A DNA stretch of 64,000 nucleotides from the NCBI GenBank assembly GCA_904066235.2, contig CAJFCV020000004.1:5952001-6016000 (forward strand). Reading direction: 5' to 3'. The notes beneath the pieces are model-generated. The model was not told the DNA's origin. It was given only the letters and a program-made list of their open reading frames with translations, and did no database searches. The position numbers and the translations under genes are program-made. Below are positions 35,609 to 47,961 of this stretch, piece by piece. The stretch comes from Bursaphelenchus xylophilus (Eukaryota > Nematoda > Chromadorea > Rhabditida > Aphelenchoididae). Each line of letters starts with the position of its first letter. Position 1 is the first letter of the stretch.

Positions 35609-36373
35609 TTACTCTTTGCTGGGGGGCTGCCAGCCTTGGACTTTGGGTCGGGTGGTGGAGTAGGGCACATACTTCTCGTTCCTGAAGAAAATAATCTTAT
35701 TAATCATTCAACTCAACGTACGAACCGAGGCCAGGTGCAAGATCTGGCTCCGGTACTTAATTCCGATGACATTCCTATTTGTTTCGAATATGAGAAACAG
35801 AAGAAAGTACGAAATAAATTCAAATAACATTGTATTAAAATAAAAATTTCTTTGATGGAAATATTAGGTTCCCCTTTCTAACAGCATATGTATCGCACAT
35901 TGGCTGTTGGTTGAAAGATTTAAAAAATTTATAAAGACACGGCGGGAAACTTGAATCAACCTAATAATACAAACTTACATGTAGATTGAAGTGTTCTCCT
36001 TGTGTTCGAGAATCCATTTGCGGTCAACTGGAGGCTTAATAGTTGGGGGCTCATCAGTCATATGATGGAGCCATCTGTGCCATTCCGGGGGGACCTGACT
36101 AGCATCATAATCTAGCCATTGCTTTTGATCATAGACCACCCATCTGTTTCTGGGCATGAACAAAGAGTTGTCCTGATAGTATTTGTTGCCGAACTTGTCT
36201 GATCCCACCAACTCACCAGTCTTGCTCTGATCAGTCCTAAACAACCTTATACCCACATCAAGCACTTACAAATAACGTTGCCTAATTGCACCGCGAATTC
36301 CTCCGGCATCTTTGACGATCTTAATGGCCTTCGCCCATTTATCCACGCCAAACAGCTCTTTCAAGCCTGCCAT
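35609..36373 (-). CDS. NADH dehydrogenase subunit NDUFA12 (B17.2)
   Basis: Three exons (36373-36270, 36236-35979, 35681-35609) encode 144 residues, equal to the human length (145). It is an accessory subunit of mitochondrial Complex I, peripheral arm. [41 protein letters not shown] and [18 protein letters not shown] are all diagnostic. The ATG directly follows an acceptor-like TTGTTGTTAG, 123 bp after the p47 stop on the same strand, so it is likely the second cistron of an operon with an SL2-type trans-splice site. Confidence 0.95.
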
Positions 36374-36496
36374 CTAACAACAAATATACTTACACATTCA
36401 CAAACAGTTTTAGGTAACAGAGTTTTGAACTCTTAAGAAAAAATTATCTTTGATCGAAATAAAATTTATATGATACCAAAAATAGTTTAGATTAAA

Positions 36497-37554
36497 TTAT
36501 GATACAGGTTTGATCACCACGACCGCATTCAGAATATCTGTTTCCTTGACCGTTTTGCTCTCATCATCGATCAATTTGTTGGGAAAAGTGGTGAACAACT
36601 GGAACGGATGGAAAGACCAGTCAGGCAGAGCACTAAAACAATAAAGCTTACAAACTGAAGAAATAAACAGGAGAATTATAATTATAACTACTCACGTTAC
36701 AATGAAAGATCGAACATCCTCAACTGTGTGCGAGGGATTAAAGGTCCCAATCAATCGCTCCCCATTTGGTTGTCGAACCTGAATTCTACCAGTTGGTTCG
36801 CCTTCCTTTAGTCCAACATTGTTCTGCGCTTCCTCCAGCAATTTTTTAGATTCTAAAGCCAGAACAATAAAAAATAAATAAGTCTTACCATCTGGGTTTT
36901 TCTCGGTAGTAATAACAGGTTGCTCGCCGACAATCGCTGGAACTACAGCTCCCAATCTGACGCCGGTCGAAGAGAATGGCTTAGCCTTTGGCTTCACATA
37001 AGGAGTAGCCCGTCGCTCCAGATGAAGATCAATCTGCTTGTAACGATGCTTTTGCTGCAGTTCAGAAGGAATTTGACCACGATCTAAAGCTTTGATAAAC
37101 TCGAGAGAAGCAGGATCAGCAAAGGTTCTCAACGGTCCATCATCCACACTAAAGCCATCTTGCCAGAAGATGACATGAACTCTCTCGACATTATTACTCT
37201 GGGCCGTCAAAGAACTCTGCCCATGACCGCCAAGACGAACACCTTCGGTATCAACAGCCCCGTCTCTGAATCGATCGACTTCTTCGGAACTCAAACTCTC
37301 AGCTCCATGACGTTGAGCCGACTTGAAAACACGATCAGCAATGTCATCTCCCCCATTTGGTCCCAAAACTTGTTGGCCACTGCGTTCACTTCCGCCCACA
37401 AAAAATCCCTGACGTCCCTCATCTTCATCAGACGAATGTCCGCTTTCTTGTTTATCGCCGTTGAGCTCGCCGAGAGTCCGGATACTAAAAAAATCCATTA
37501 TTTTGTTAACATATTGTATCACAATTTCAATATAAACGCTTACTTCTTTGCCAT
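36497..37554 (-). CDS. p97 cofactor p47 / NSFL1C (SEP-UBX protein)
   Basis: Four exons (37554-37544, 37484-36889, 36852-36696, 36632-36497) encode 299 residues. After a short acidic start, GGSERSGQQVLGP is the p47 signature. The SEP domain follows (HVIFWQDGFSVDDGPLR to RGQIPSELQQ), and the UBX domain is at the C-terminus (GRIQVRQPNGERLIGTF, FHPFQLFTTFPNKLI, ILNAVVVIK). It recruits the CDC-48/p97 ATPase to membranes and ubiquitinated substrates. The N-terminal UBA domain of vertebrate p47 is absent. Exon 1 has only 11 coding bases. It is the probable first gene of the operon with NDUFA12. Confidence 0.92.
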
Positions 37555-38823
37555 TGTCAAGCACGTGTACACAGACAGCGCAATACTTATTCGGTACTTC
37601 GCAAAATTCTTTCGCATAAAATTTTTATTACAAATCTCTTGGCATTCTGTCAAAGGTCAGTTGTTTTCGTGGTAAAGCATTTAGCACGAAACAACGAAGA
37701 TGATTTATAAAAAAAAATACGCAAAGCGCCACCATTTGGCAGAGATATGAACTAATGTTATTAGGGATTAAAAGTTAACCGGTCAAGGCCTTCTTAACCA
37801 AACTTTACCGATTACGTGACACGTGAAGACAAGTCGAGGGGATTTTTGCCATTTCTTACTACTTACATGCTTTATTTTTGCAAAATTATGCTTTCTGGGA
37901 GAAAATGCATAGTTTCTTTTCTGTACAGGGGATTCGGATTGCAAAAACTAATGGTTAACAGGTTCATTTGCTACTGGAAGTATATAGTTGTCTTTCAATG
38001 AACATCTCTTGGCTTAAAAAAATCGTCAAAACGCCTAGTTTTTTGGCCCTAAAAGCTATTAAAAATGCTTGAAACTTGACAGATTTGCTTGACCTGACAG
38101 GTCAATTTTCAGTACCAATCCCTAACTAGTATTACTCTTCTTGGTTTGGTATTTCCTTTCTGAACGCGTTTCTATAAAAGTGCTTCAGATTAGCGAAGGT
38201 TGACGTCATAATTAATATTTCGTTTCATCAACGCAGCACGTCAAATGTAAGGTACTTAGGCTTGCCCCTTATGTTGTAAAGTAAAATTTATTGAGAAATA
38301 GGGTAGATCTGGCGAATTTGTACATCGATCCATCATCCGTCGTTCCGAATCCTGATTTCATCGTTACGTTTGGAGAATTGCTTATGAAATCCTTTTTAGA
38401 AAACTATTCGTAAGGCTTCTGTGTATTACAACCTTAAAAGTCCAAGATTTTAATTTTTTTATAGTTTATTGCATGAACAACACAACCGATGTTTATATGA
38501 CAAACTGGTTGTGAAGAGATCGAGTGGTCTAAGAACGGTCTAGAGCTAAATAAATCAAATGAGAGACAAAATGGACAAGTCAACCTTATTGGAGTACATA
38601 ATGACATCTGTTAGACATTAGATGCTTTAGACACCGGTACTAAAACAAAGTGGACCTAAGGATTAGGATGAGCGGGGCCAAGTCGGAGAGTGAGAAAGTG
38701 AGAGACTAGGGGATAAAGTGAGAGACTAGTGATTGAGATGAGTGCATGACAACAAGATGTTGTTGGTACAGACAAAGTGCTCCCAGAAGTTGGGGACGGT
38801 CCGGAGAAATCTGTTCAGCGATC
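37555..38823. other. Intergenic 1.27 kb
   Basis: This is upstream of p47 and contains the 3' side of SWEET. No coding exon is supported; the frames seen are short and A/T-rich. No clear repeat was found. Confidence 0.5.
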
Positions 38824-40250
38824 TCATTGTTTGTTGATGCTGGGCTCGCTTCGAGAACGTTCCAGTCGAGAACTACTCGAGGACGCGGTCATTGTTCCAC
38901 TGGGTTGAGGATTCTGTTCAAAGTTCTCAGGCAATGGGGCTCGGTCCACTTCTTTACTCTCTTCCGTTGGATTAAGTTTCTTCATGAGGATCTTGCTCAA
39001 TTCAATCAGCTGTTCCTCACTGGTGATCGTCATGGGGAATTTGACGTCCTTGTTGTCACCAGAAGGCGTGACAACGGCCGAATCAAGAGTGGCGGTATCG
39101 CTGGGGATATCCTCGACTGTATTCAACTTGGCCGAATATCCGAATTGGCCTCCCATTTGGACCTTGGACATGGCATCTTCGATTTCGCTGGTGACACTGG
39201 CCATTGAAGCAGCCAATCTTTTGGACCAGCGTTTGCTGAGTGTGGTCTCGATATCTTTTTCTTGTGGAACCACGGCCGAAGTCTCGATATCAGTCTCTGT
39301 TGGGGCGCCGCATCTCTTGATGTAATAGAAGAGCTTGACGATTGGAGCGCGTTGCTTGGGTTTTCTGGGGAGCACAATGAATAAGATCAGTTGACAGAAG
39401 GCCAGAAATGATCCAACGCCATTGGGGAACTGAAAAAAACCAAAGAGTTAAGTAATTTTAACAATAAATATATTATACAGGGTGTACCAATTTTGTGCAC
39501 CTGGTACAACCTGTACTTTAGGTAATAAAAATTTGCGCAAAACTTACAATAAGATAGAAGTCCCATTTAAGAAGACCGTAGATGAACCATTCGGTTGAGA
39601 CAAGGAAGTTAGCGATGCAAAGAGGCAAAGGCAAAGTGGAAGTGGCGCCTCGACGAATGACAACACGAAGCCCAGCCAAAGGAGCCGCGAAGTCACCGAT
39701 GTTGAGAGTCAAACACACAACTCCAAGAGGGTGGAATACCTTCATGCCGAAGAAGTAGACCGACGAGAAGAGAGCAGTGCATGTGACCAGAAGAGCAGCG
39801 ATTTGGACACTGATCCACAACTTCTTCTTGGTCATACAGAAGTAGTAGACCGTGTAGATCGAGTAGAGGACCACCTGAGCGCTGGTCACGTATTTTACAG
39901 TCGTGTCGTTCTTGAGGTAGCCGTAGGTCATCCAGCAGAATCCTCCCAACACGCCCATCAAGAAAGGGGCCCCGCTAATCTCGGCCGTGTCCTTTCTCTT
40001 CCAGATCTGACGGCAGATTGGACTAGAAAATATTAGAAATTTAGGTATACAAGTATAGCGATAAGGAAATAAAAAAGTATTATGTAATAAATCTCATCTA
40101 ATTAGATAACAGTTTTCAAAATTAGTCAAAGATTTGTAAAAAAAATGATAAAACTTACATTCCGCAGAAGAATAAACCAACGGTTGTGAAGAAGGCGCAT
40201 AACGACAAGATGTTGAGGAAAGAGATTTCTCCGGCAAAGACCTCAAACAT
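38824..40250 (-). CDS. SWEET sugar transporter
   Basis: Three exons (40250-40159, 40022-39548, 39429-38824) encode 390 residues. Two MtN3/saliva triple-helix repeats joined by a linker helix give seven TM segments. GAPFLMGVLGGFCWMTYGYL ends the first repeat, and GDFAAPLAGLRVVI plus NFLVSTEWFIYGLL lie in the second. SWEETs move glucose or sucrose down the gradient. The cytosolic tail after LPRKPKQ is about 180 residues, Ser/Glu-rich and disordered, far longer than the roughly 20-residue tail of the animal prototype. It ends in a run of serines and SRSEPSINKQ. The ATG is the first in frame, before MFEVFAGEISF. Confidence 0.9.
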
Positions 40251-42441
40251 GTCTGCGGTGATCGCTCTTCTGAACTAGAAGAGATGTGAAGGTGAAGGGA
40301 ATTGAGGGGAGTTGATGTCGACTTGACACCCGCGTGCTGTGGGAAGCCGAATTGGCTTTATCTGAAAGGAAAAAGGTTCAAAATCCATTCAAGACGCATG
40401 AATTTATTGTAATCATAGCGCGCAAAAAACGGAAATGGGACAAGACCCGCGATCGAAGAAAGAGATGTCGAGGTTTATTTGGATGCGCACTCAGGAGGAT
40501 TGACTGGGACACGGGATTTTGGTTGATTGAGAGACGCAGGAATAACAAGAAAACACGCCCAAGAAAGCGATGGCATTTTTCCAAACGGGGAAAACATGTC
40601 CACCACTCAATTTGGCAGTCAGTGATCAACATTTGCACCCTCAAACCGTCGAGAACTTGAGAAACACAGACCATGAAGCCTTCTCAGAAAAAAGGTCGAA
40701 ATTAGAAACTCGAAAATGAATATTGAGTGTGAGGCTCTAAGCCCATGGCCAGGTAGAAACCGGCCTGAAGGACACTCAGACTGGCTTCCGAAGCGGGAGT
40801 CTGATTTGATATAAGGAGAAGGGAGAGACCGACTGACGGATTGTTCGTCGAGTTTCTCCATCCCCGCCCACCCCCCAATTCACCGTACGAACCGATGAAT
40901 GGGTGGCGTCACCGACTCGGGGAACCATTTCTTTGTGCTGAATTGGCCCCGATTCCGAGGACGGCCCCGAACACGTCTAAGTGGGATCATCAAGGCAAGA
41001 GGAGGGCCAATTTTCATGAGGGGGATCAAGTCGTCTCGAAATATCCAAACATATCAACACCCAACCAAAGCAATTAGTCCTCTTGTAAGTGGCCGGAAAA
41101 CAAATACTATGAAATTCACAGTTGGAGATGATAATCGGTAAAGGTACAGTGATATCTTTTTTGGTCAGACAACTCAACTGGAAATTTTTGAAATGGTAAA
41201 CAAAGAAACCGGGAATCTCATTGTTAAATTATCGATGACCAATCAGAAGTCGTCGATGAATTTGTTAATGGCAGGCACTTTCGTTATTGTTTACAGTCTG
41301 ATTTCAGTTTTGATACCTAGAAGAGTTTAATGTGCGCAAGAGTAGGTTTAATCAGGAACTTTAAGGTCACATTGGTTGTCTGGGTACATCTGATCTTCAC
41401 TACCATTAATCATTTGATTTACGATATTCAGTGGGGTTTGTGACTAAAAAAATCGGACAACAAAGTAATCTCTTCCAAGGTCAAGGTGATTCTGGATCAC
41501 CGTTCTCTTTTCTGTCATCGAAAACGTTGGTGTTATTGGATTAAAGAAATTTAAAAATAACTTCTCTTATTACAGTAATAACCAATAGAACAAGATGCTG
41601 TCACTTCGTATAAACTTGCGAAAAATGATTATCAATGATATCAATGTCGAAATGAAGAACATGTGAGTCGATTCGTCGATTTGGAGCCGCTGAGAATTGC
41701 AGATTCTAGAGAAAAGAGCACAGTTCTTTGGGTTTAATTGATCAATTGTATATATATGAATTAAAAATAATTGGAATGCAGGCATCGGTCAATCATAACA
41801 TGAGTCATCACCTTACTGGTCACAATATTTAATTCAAATCAAGTTAGTTACCTAGAAATAAAACCAAAAGGAAAGTCTTGATGACATTGTGGATAACAAT
41901 CTTTTGTGTTGGGCGATAAAAACATCTTATCAAAGCTTTCTTTTCTCCGCTTTTATCCTCTGTCATCCAATAAACATCGTTTTCTTTCAGCCCCCCACAA
42001 CCCTTGCTTTAAATTCTCTGACGTCTGGAGAGATGATATTGATGAATTGCCATCAACTCCGCGGCTTCGTGATTTTCACAAGGAAACGAATTCATCAATC
42101 GACGAATTCCACTAACTTTCGCTGTAAGAACTCTACAAGACGATAATGGAACATTCCCAATCATCGAAAGTATTTATGTACAGATAAAAATACAATTCAT
42201 AAATAATATTTTTGGTCCATTTACCGGTTATTACAATCTCTTTACAACCAATTGACGAGGTATGATCGGAAAAACATTCAGCCCCAACGGCATCGAGAAT
42301 CAAAGAGAGTTTTCTGTCCGAAGCCCGGACATTGTTTTGGAAGAATTGAGCCCTGAGGGCTTGTATGAAACAATACTTTTTATGAGACCGGGATATGTGA
42401 TGACAAGAAGAAAGCACCGTGGTATTAAAACTCTGAATAAT
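40251..42441. other. Intergenic 2.2 kb upstream of SWEET
   Basis: No coding exon is supported. The region lies between the SWEET 5' end and the UNC-5 3' end. An exact GCCCTGAGGGC lies at 42350-42360, just beyond the UNC-5 stop. No other repeat stands out. Confidence 0.45.
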
Positions 42442-45400
42442 TTAAGGCAGAGACTCTTCCAGAACACTGGCAGCATCAGGACGGCCGAGAACTCGGATTG
42501 TCTGAAGGAGATCAAAGAGGGCCCGATCTGATCCGAACGAAACAGATTCCCAGAGATCGAGGATCAGGGTCGTAGCTGAACATCCAGGACGAGTTCCAAA
42601 ATACTGAAAGCAATAGAATTAAGAGTACAAAAAGGCCTTTAAAGTTGTTACCTGAAGGTATCTGTCATATCCCAATTTTTTTGCCAGTCCTCTCCAGTCC
42701 TGTTCCGAATCCACTGGTGGATCCAGCAACCTGGCTAGCCGTCTTTTCGTGTCTGGGGTCAGTTTCAATTCCTGAGAGACCAACTTATTCGACAGATCGC
42801 TCAATTCATCCTTCGCCGACTAAAAATAAATTGCGTAATTAATTGCGTAACATACTTGAATTGAGGGATTCACATCGAATTCGAGGATCTGTTTCTCTGC
42901 TACGCTTGATTTCTGATAGACTGAAATCTTCCCCGCCAATCTTGTTTTATTTTTGTTCGTAATTAGAACGCTTAATGGACATTGGATTCCATTTTGGGAA
43001 CACCATAAATGCTGAGAGGCAGGGATCTCCTGAAAAAATAATAGTATAATAGATTGCTCAAACTTACCCTATAACGAATGCCGTTGCAGGGTAGTGTGTA
43101 GCCATCAGATGCATTGGCGGTGTTATCATCCAGACAAATGCAGAAATCTCCGAACTCATTCATGAGGAACTCCTTGGACTCTGTGATCATCGTCCCTCTC
43201 TGGTCGTTCTCTTGTTTCCTTACATTCTCCAAAGCCATTGCAGAGTCAGGCACAATGTAGACTCTGATGGGAAGATTCTGATGTTCTTTTTTAGGTAATG
43301 ATGCGTAAGAAATTATTCTAACTCTCTTAAAGGGGGGAACATTGGGCCGTTTTGGGGAACCGGCCAACAGAAATCGGCCGAACTGATCGGTCATGATGTG
43401 ATACTTCTGTCTTTCCAACTGGACGTGCACCGGAGTGTTGATGTTCTCTTCTCCCAACTTTACTCCCAATTCCCAGCCAGATCCAAAATCAGTGTAGAGG
43501 CAGAAGTCCCAATTATCCTTAGGAAAAGTGGATGCGCAATGTTCCAGGGTGATGACGACCGGTCGATTTGGTTGGATGTCGTTCGTCTCATTCTCGCATC
43601 GACCGAATTCCACAACACTGCTCAACCAAGTCTCTCCAGGATTGAGATGAGGGCGGTCCTAAAAACATACAATAACATCGAGTTGTTTAAATTGTTTGAG
43701 ACAAGAGTTTTCCTACCTGGAGATCGTCAGAGACTGACAGATATACCATCGTGGATTCGTTGAAGGTATTCTCACTCAGCGAAACAGAGCCTCCGCATTT
43801 CTTGAGTTCAATCCGACTGAAATCGGAGTCGACTTGAGCAGCAACAATAGTTGCACTCTGATCAACACCAGAATGGGGGTCATCGATGGTTATGGAGGAA
43901 TTGTAATGCTCGGCAACACAGTCATATAAAGTAGCGTATTCTTCGGAAGGGGAATGACATCGCATTAACGGCTTCTTTATTGGCGTTACCCCGCTTGAAC
44001 TGCCACCGTTGGAAGAAGTATTAGAGCTTGAATAATCGTGGATCAAAGCAGCTCGAGATCCTAAAAAATGAAATTAAATGGTCCTGTAAAAAATAAAACA
44101 AATTTTATAAAAGAGTATTATACTCACCAAGCCGATGATTCGTAGAATATCCACTGGCATAACTTTTGTTGGATTTGAGCGTGTAATTGTTTGGATAAAG
44201 GTTTGTGTTCACAGTGCCAGTGCCAGTGGAAAGAGAGACATAGGGAGCCGGAGGTGGAGTGCACATCAACTGGACATCCCGACTTCCAAGATGACTCAAC
44301 AAGGCCGCTTTCTGCTGTTGTAACAGTACAGTATGCACACTGCCTGAGGGGAAGTAGGCCTGATCCTTCTCGGATCTCTTCTTTCGACAAACCAAAGTAA
44401 TAATTAAACCGATGATGACTAGAAGAAGAAAGGCGAAGCACAAAAGCGACCCCAGAATAAAGACTTGGTTCCCATTCCACAGATCCATATTATTATGGGG
44501 CACCAGTCGATTTTCTGGTTGATAAAAAGTACTTCCAGGTTGACAGTGCAAGGGGAGGATTCCTTCTGTGCAATTTACATTCTCTGTACTCTTTCCTTTA
44601 CAGTCAGCACCCCCATTTGTTGGTTCTGGAGCTGTGCAATGGCGGTTTCGTATCCTTTGGCATTGGCTGTTACACTCTGACCAAGGTGCCCATTTCGACC
44701 ATGAGCCTGCAGTACTTTTATATTATTTTTAATTTTTTCGTATTCAAATTGGGTTGTGATCTTATAAACAGATTGCGCAACCAAAGAAAGGTCCCTCCGT
44801 CTTCGGTAATAATTAATTTCACTCGCGCGCTCACCATTTATTTTACAGTCATGAGGACATGCCCGGAACTCTTCTTCCGGTCCTGAACATCTCCTCCCGC
44901 CATTAATCGGGGCTGGATTATTGCAAACCCGAGTCCGTCGCTGAGATGGAATGATCTGTTGCAACGCTTGTTCATCGCCTCTACTCATGTCGATGTGGGT
45001 GATCAGAAGAGGACAATTGATAGTGCATTGACCTTGCCACGACGACCATGGTGACCAGTTACCATCCACTAAAATTCAGATTATTCATTGTGTTATTCTT
45101 GGTTTCAGAGAGTCATTTATGTTTCCGATCCTCAATTCAGTGAGTTTGGATTGCGCAAGCATGTGTCGGTGTCTTTGCGGAAACTTTTTCACGAACAAAT
45201 AAAACCCCATTGTGGTTGCGCAATCGGAAAAACCGTCGCGAACTTCGGGAGTTAGTGTCCCTTTACTTCTAAGCCGCCTTCACCCATGTCCGACAGATGC
45301 CAAGAAACTCAAATAGGCCGTTATAATTGGGCGGCTTATAATCCACAGTTCTTAAAAAAAGGTTTCCCGTTCCTCAACAGGCCTTCAATTACCCGCCAAA

Positions 45401-47646
45401 AAAAGACTGATGACCTCGATTGGCCCAGGATTAGCAGAAGTGACCACAACTTGGCCAAAACTCCTCTTATCTCCGGGTCAATCTCTTAATCTACGTTCAT
45501 CTTTTACTGCCACCATTACTCTTAGTATTACTCTTACCAAAAACGACAATCTCCGCGGGCTCTGTCATTCGGCGGTTGGCCAAGTTTCGGGCCTCACAAG
45601 TATAATTTCCGGAGTCCGAAAGTCGAGTCGAAGAGATAATCAGCGATCCATCGTTGGCTAATATCAGATTAGAGTCATGATCTGCATTCATATCATGCCC
45701 ATCTTTTAACCAATACACCTGAAACGGAATGTAATTACAAGAAATTCAACATAACATGTAATTATCTCATGAAAGGATCCATTATGTAATACCTCGACTT
45801 TGGGCTCCCCATCTGGCGGAACACACGGAAGTTGGATTGTTCTGCCCTCCGGCACTTTGTCTGATACCGGCGTTTGGTAGAAATGTTTTCGGATGTCTGA
45901 AATGTTTACAATTACTGTTGTTGTGCAATTTCTTGTGTGTTCGGGTATGAGTGCAACTGTGTCCAATTAGAGTTCGGGCTCTGTTTATGTCAAAACAGAA
46001 TTTCTCGCGCAGATTCCTCAAGTGGTTCGGCGCAAAGTTTGTTAATGCGGCAGTCAGAGGGCGGCGGAAGTCTCAAGTACCTTGACTCAATGTCGCTGGG
46101 GGAAAGGGAAGGAGGCGGGGGTCATTAGCGCAAAATTGAATCGAATTCTGATTCTGAGCGCGAGCATGGAAGACGAGGAAAGGAAAGGGCGTGATCCGCA
46201 CTTTCCCAGGCCTGGCGGCGAACCCAAAACAGGAAATGGCGGTGATTTATGCCCGAGGCCAATAAGAAGCCATAATGTCATCTCTCTCTGTTTCGTGTTG
46301 CATTTGGCATCAAAACATCGCCGCCGCCTCGGGTGTTGTATTCGTTTAGAACACGCACCGAGATTACTGTAAAACTGTCAGTGCTATTTTTATAACGTAT
46401 GCCGAGAACAGATAATGGCTGTCTGTTATACTCTCATGTTCGAAGTGGAGGTGAACGTCAAGCTCTCGAAGACTTTGTTTGTTTTAGGCCAGATGGTCAA
46501 GAATCCGGTTGCAATGGCCGTTAAGTGCGTTGAGTCAGAAGTTCGGGATTGATAGGGATCTGGCCACAGGCATTGTGTCCCAATCAAAAAGCAATTCCTC
46601 GGAAAAAACGTTCCCCGAGGGCTTAAAAGGCCTGAGGGCGATTCATTTGAAATGTTTTTGGAGACAAAAAATGCGCGTCCAGGGACCTCACTTTTTTGGG
46701 CTTGCGCAATTCGTTTGGCGCGGGTTTGAGTCGATTTCCGATGCCGATAAGCGCCCCCTCCCCTTGGCCAAGTTATGTGTCCCAGTCATTCTCTAATTAC
46801 GCACAATTGGGTCATTCGGATTAAACATCCGGAATAATGGCGCTGTAAACAAAACATACGATGATGAAGATACCAATTAATTCTCTTCCGACAAATTGTG
46901 TACAGAAGAGAGAGAGACAAGGATTACAGCAGTAATGGATGGCCCGAGGGAATATAGGATTATGCAAATATGAAAGGACCGCAATGTTTTACACAAAAGC
47001 TGAGCAGAGTTGTAGGGATATCTACGGTCATCAGAACCTCCAATCAATCTTCTCATGTCCAAAGTCAAAACAAACCAAAGGAAATCACTTTAAACTTCCC
47101 CTCAGGCAATCGAATGACTCAGAGCGGATAAACGAATGTCAGCCAGTATAAATAAATATAAAACGAAGCCACAGGTCAGAAATAAATCACTGCTGATCAG
47201 CTGATCGGGCCGCGGTAAAGGGCGCGTTGCAAAAAGTCATAAACCCCAAGGGCAAAATGGAAAAAGGAACTTACAAGCCAACCGAACTCGAGCTGTCGCT
47301 GATCGGATGACAAGTTCATGGGCATCACTTCTGGAAGCAAAGCATTGACAAGAAAAAGATTCCGATTCATTTAATGCATTCTCAATATCCTGGCGATTTA
47401 ATTCAAGAGTAACTCTTCGAAATGGCTTCTGATTCTCGGCATCTGTACCTGTTTGGACTTCTAGACGATCCTCTGGGATCTAAAGTAAGTTTTTAAAAAA
47501 ATCATAGACGCAGAAACTTACCCACTTGGAGTTGCATTGGAATCTGATGACATTTGCATTCAACGCTTTACATGATAAAAACGCTGGCCTTGATCTGACA
47601 ACATATGTGGATTCTGGGTTCTCTACAAAGACGACCTCATCCATCA
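42442..47646 (-). CDS. unc-5: Netrin receptor UNC-5
   Basis: Eleven exons (47646-47522, 47479-47275, 45896-45793, 45718-45538, 45068-44835, 44706-44128, 44060-43717, 43658-43068, 43029-42856, 42819-42652, 42603-42442) encode about 955 residues without the signal exon. Order: Ig1 (RPAFLSCKA...), Ig2 (SDSGNYTCEARNLA), two TSP1 repeats (WSPWSSW; WSKWAPWSECNSQC), TM (IIGLIITLVC region), ZU5, UPA (ASQHLWCSQNG) and a C-terminal death domain (DWRGLAKKLGYDRYL; LLQTIRVLGRPDAASVLEE). UNC-5 mediates repulsion from UNC-6/netrin. The first TSP1 contains a longer insert than usual. The 5' coding exon is not certain; a candidate is 47961-47790. Confidence 0.9.
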
Positions 47647-47789
47647 CTGAAATCAAAGCAAAAATAAACTTTAATGGCAAATCTAACAAGCAGTGACACA
47701 CGTCCACATCACACATGTCGGTCTTATCATTAGCGCAGTCGTAAAACGCAAGGGTCAAGTTTATGTAAACGGAATTAAGTCATTGATAC

Positions 47790-47961
47790 CGTATGGAAAA
47801 GGGGCCGCATTCGGTGGCCAAAACATGAAATTCAGAAGACAAGCGAGGACCCGAATCAACGAGAGTAAAAGGGGGCGGAGTCGACTGCAAAAGAGCAAAA
47901 AATAGTTCGCGGAGAATCCGAAAAGAGAGCACAGAAGAGCGAGAGACTGCCTGACATCCAT
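47790..47961 (-). CDS. unc-5: Candidate signal-peptide exon of UNC-5
   Basis: An ATG at 47961 opens a hydrophobic leader (RQSLALLCSLFGFSANYFLL). A phase-1 GT at 47789 would join in frame to the first Ig exon at 47646, giving 1012 residues in total. Phase and hydrophobicity support it, but the donor (ACG then GTATCA) is weak and the leader is longer than usual. It may be wrong, and the true first exon may lie farther upstream. Confidence 0.35.
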
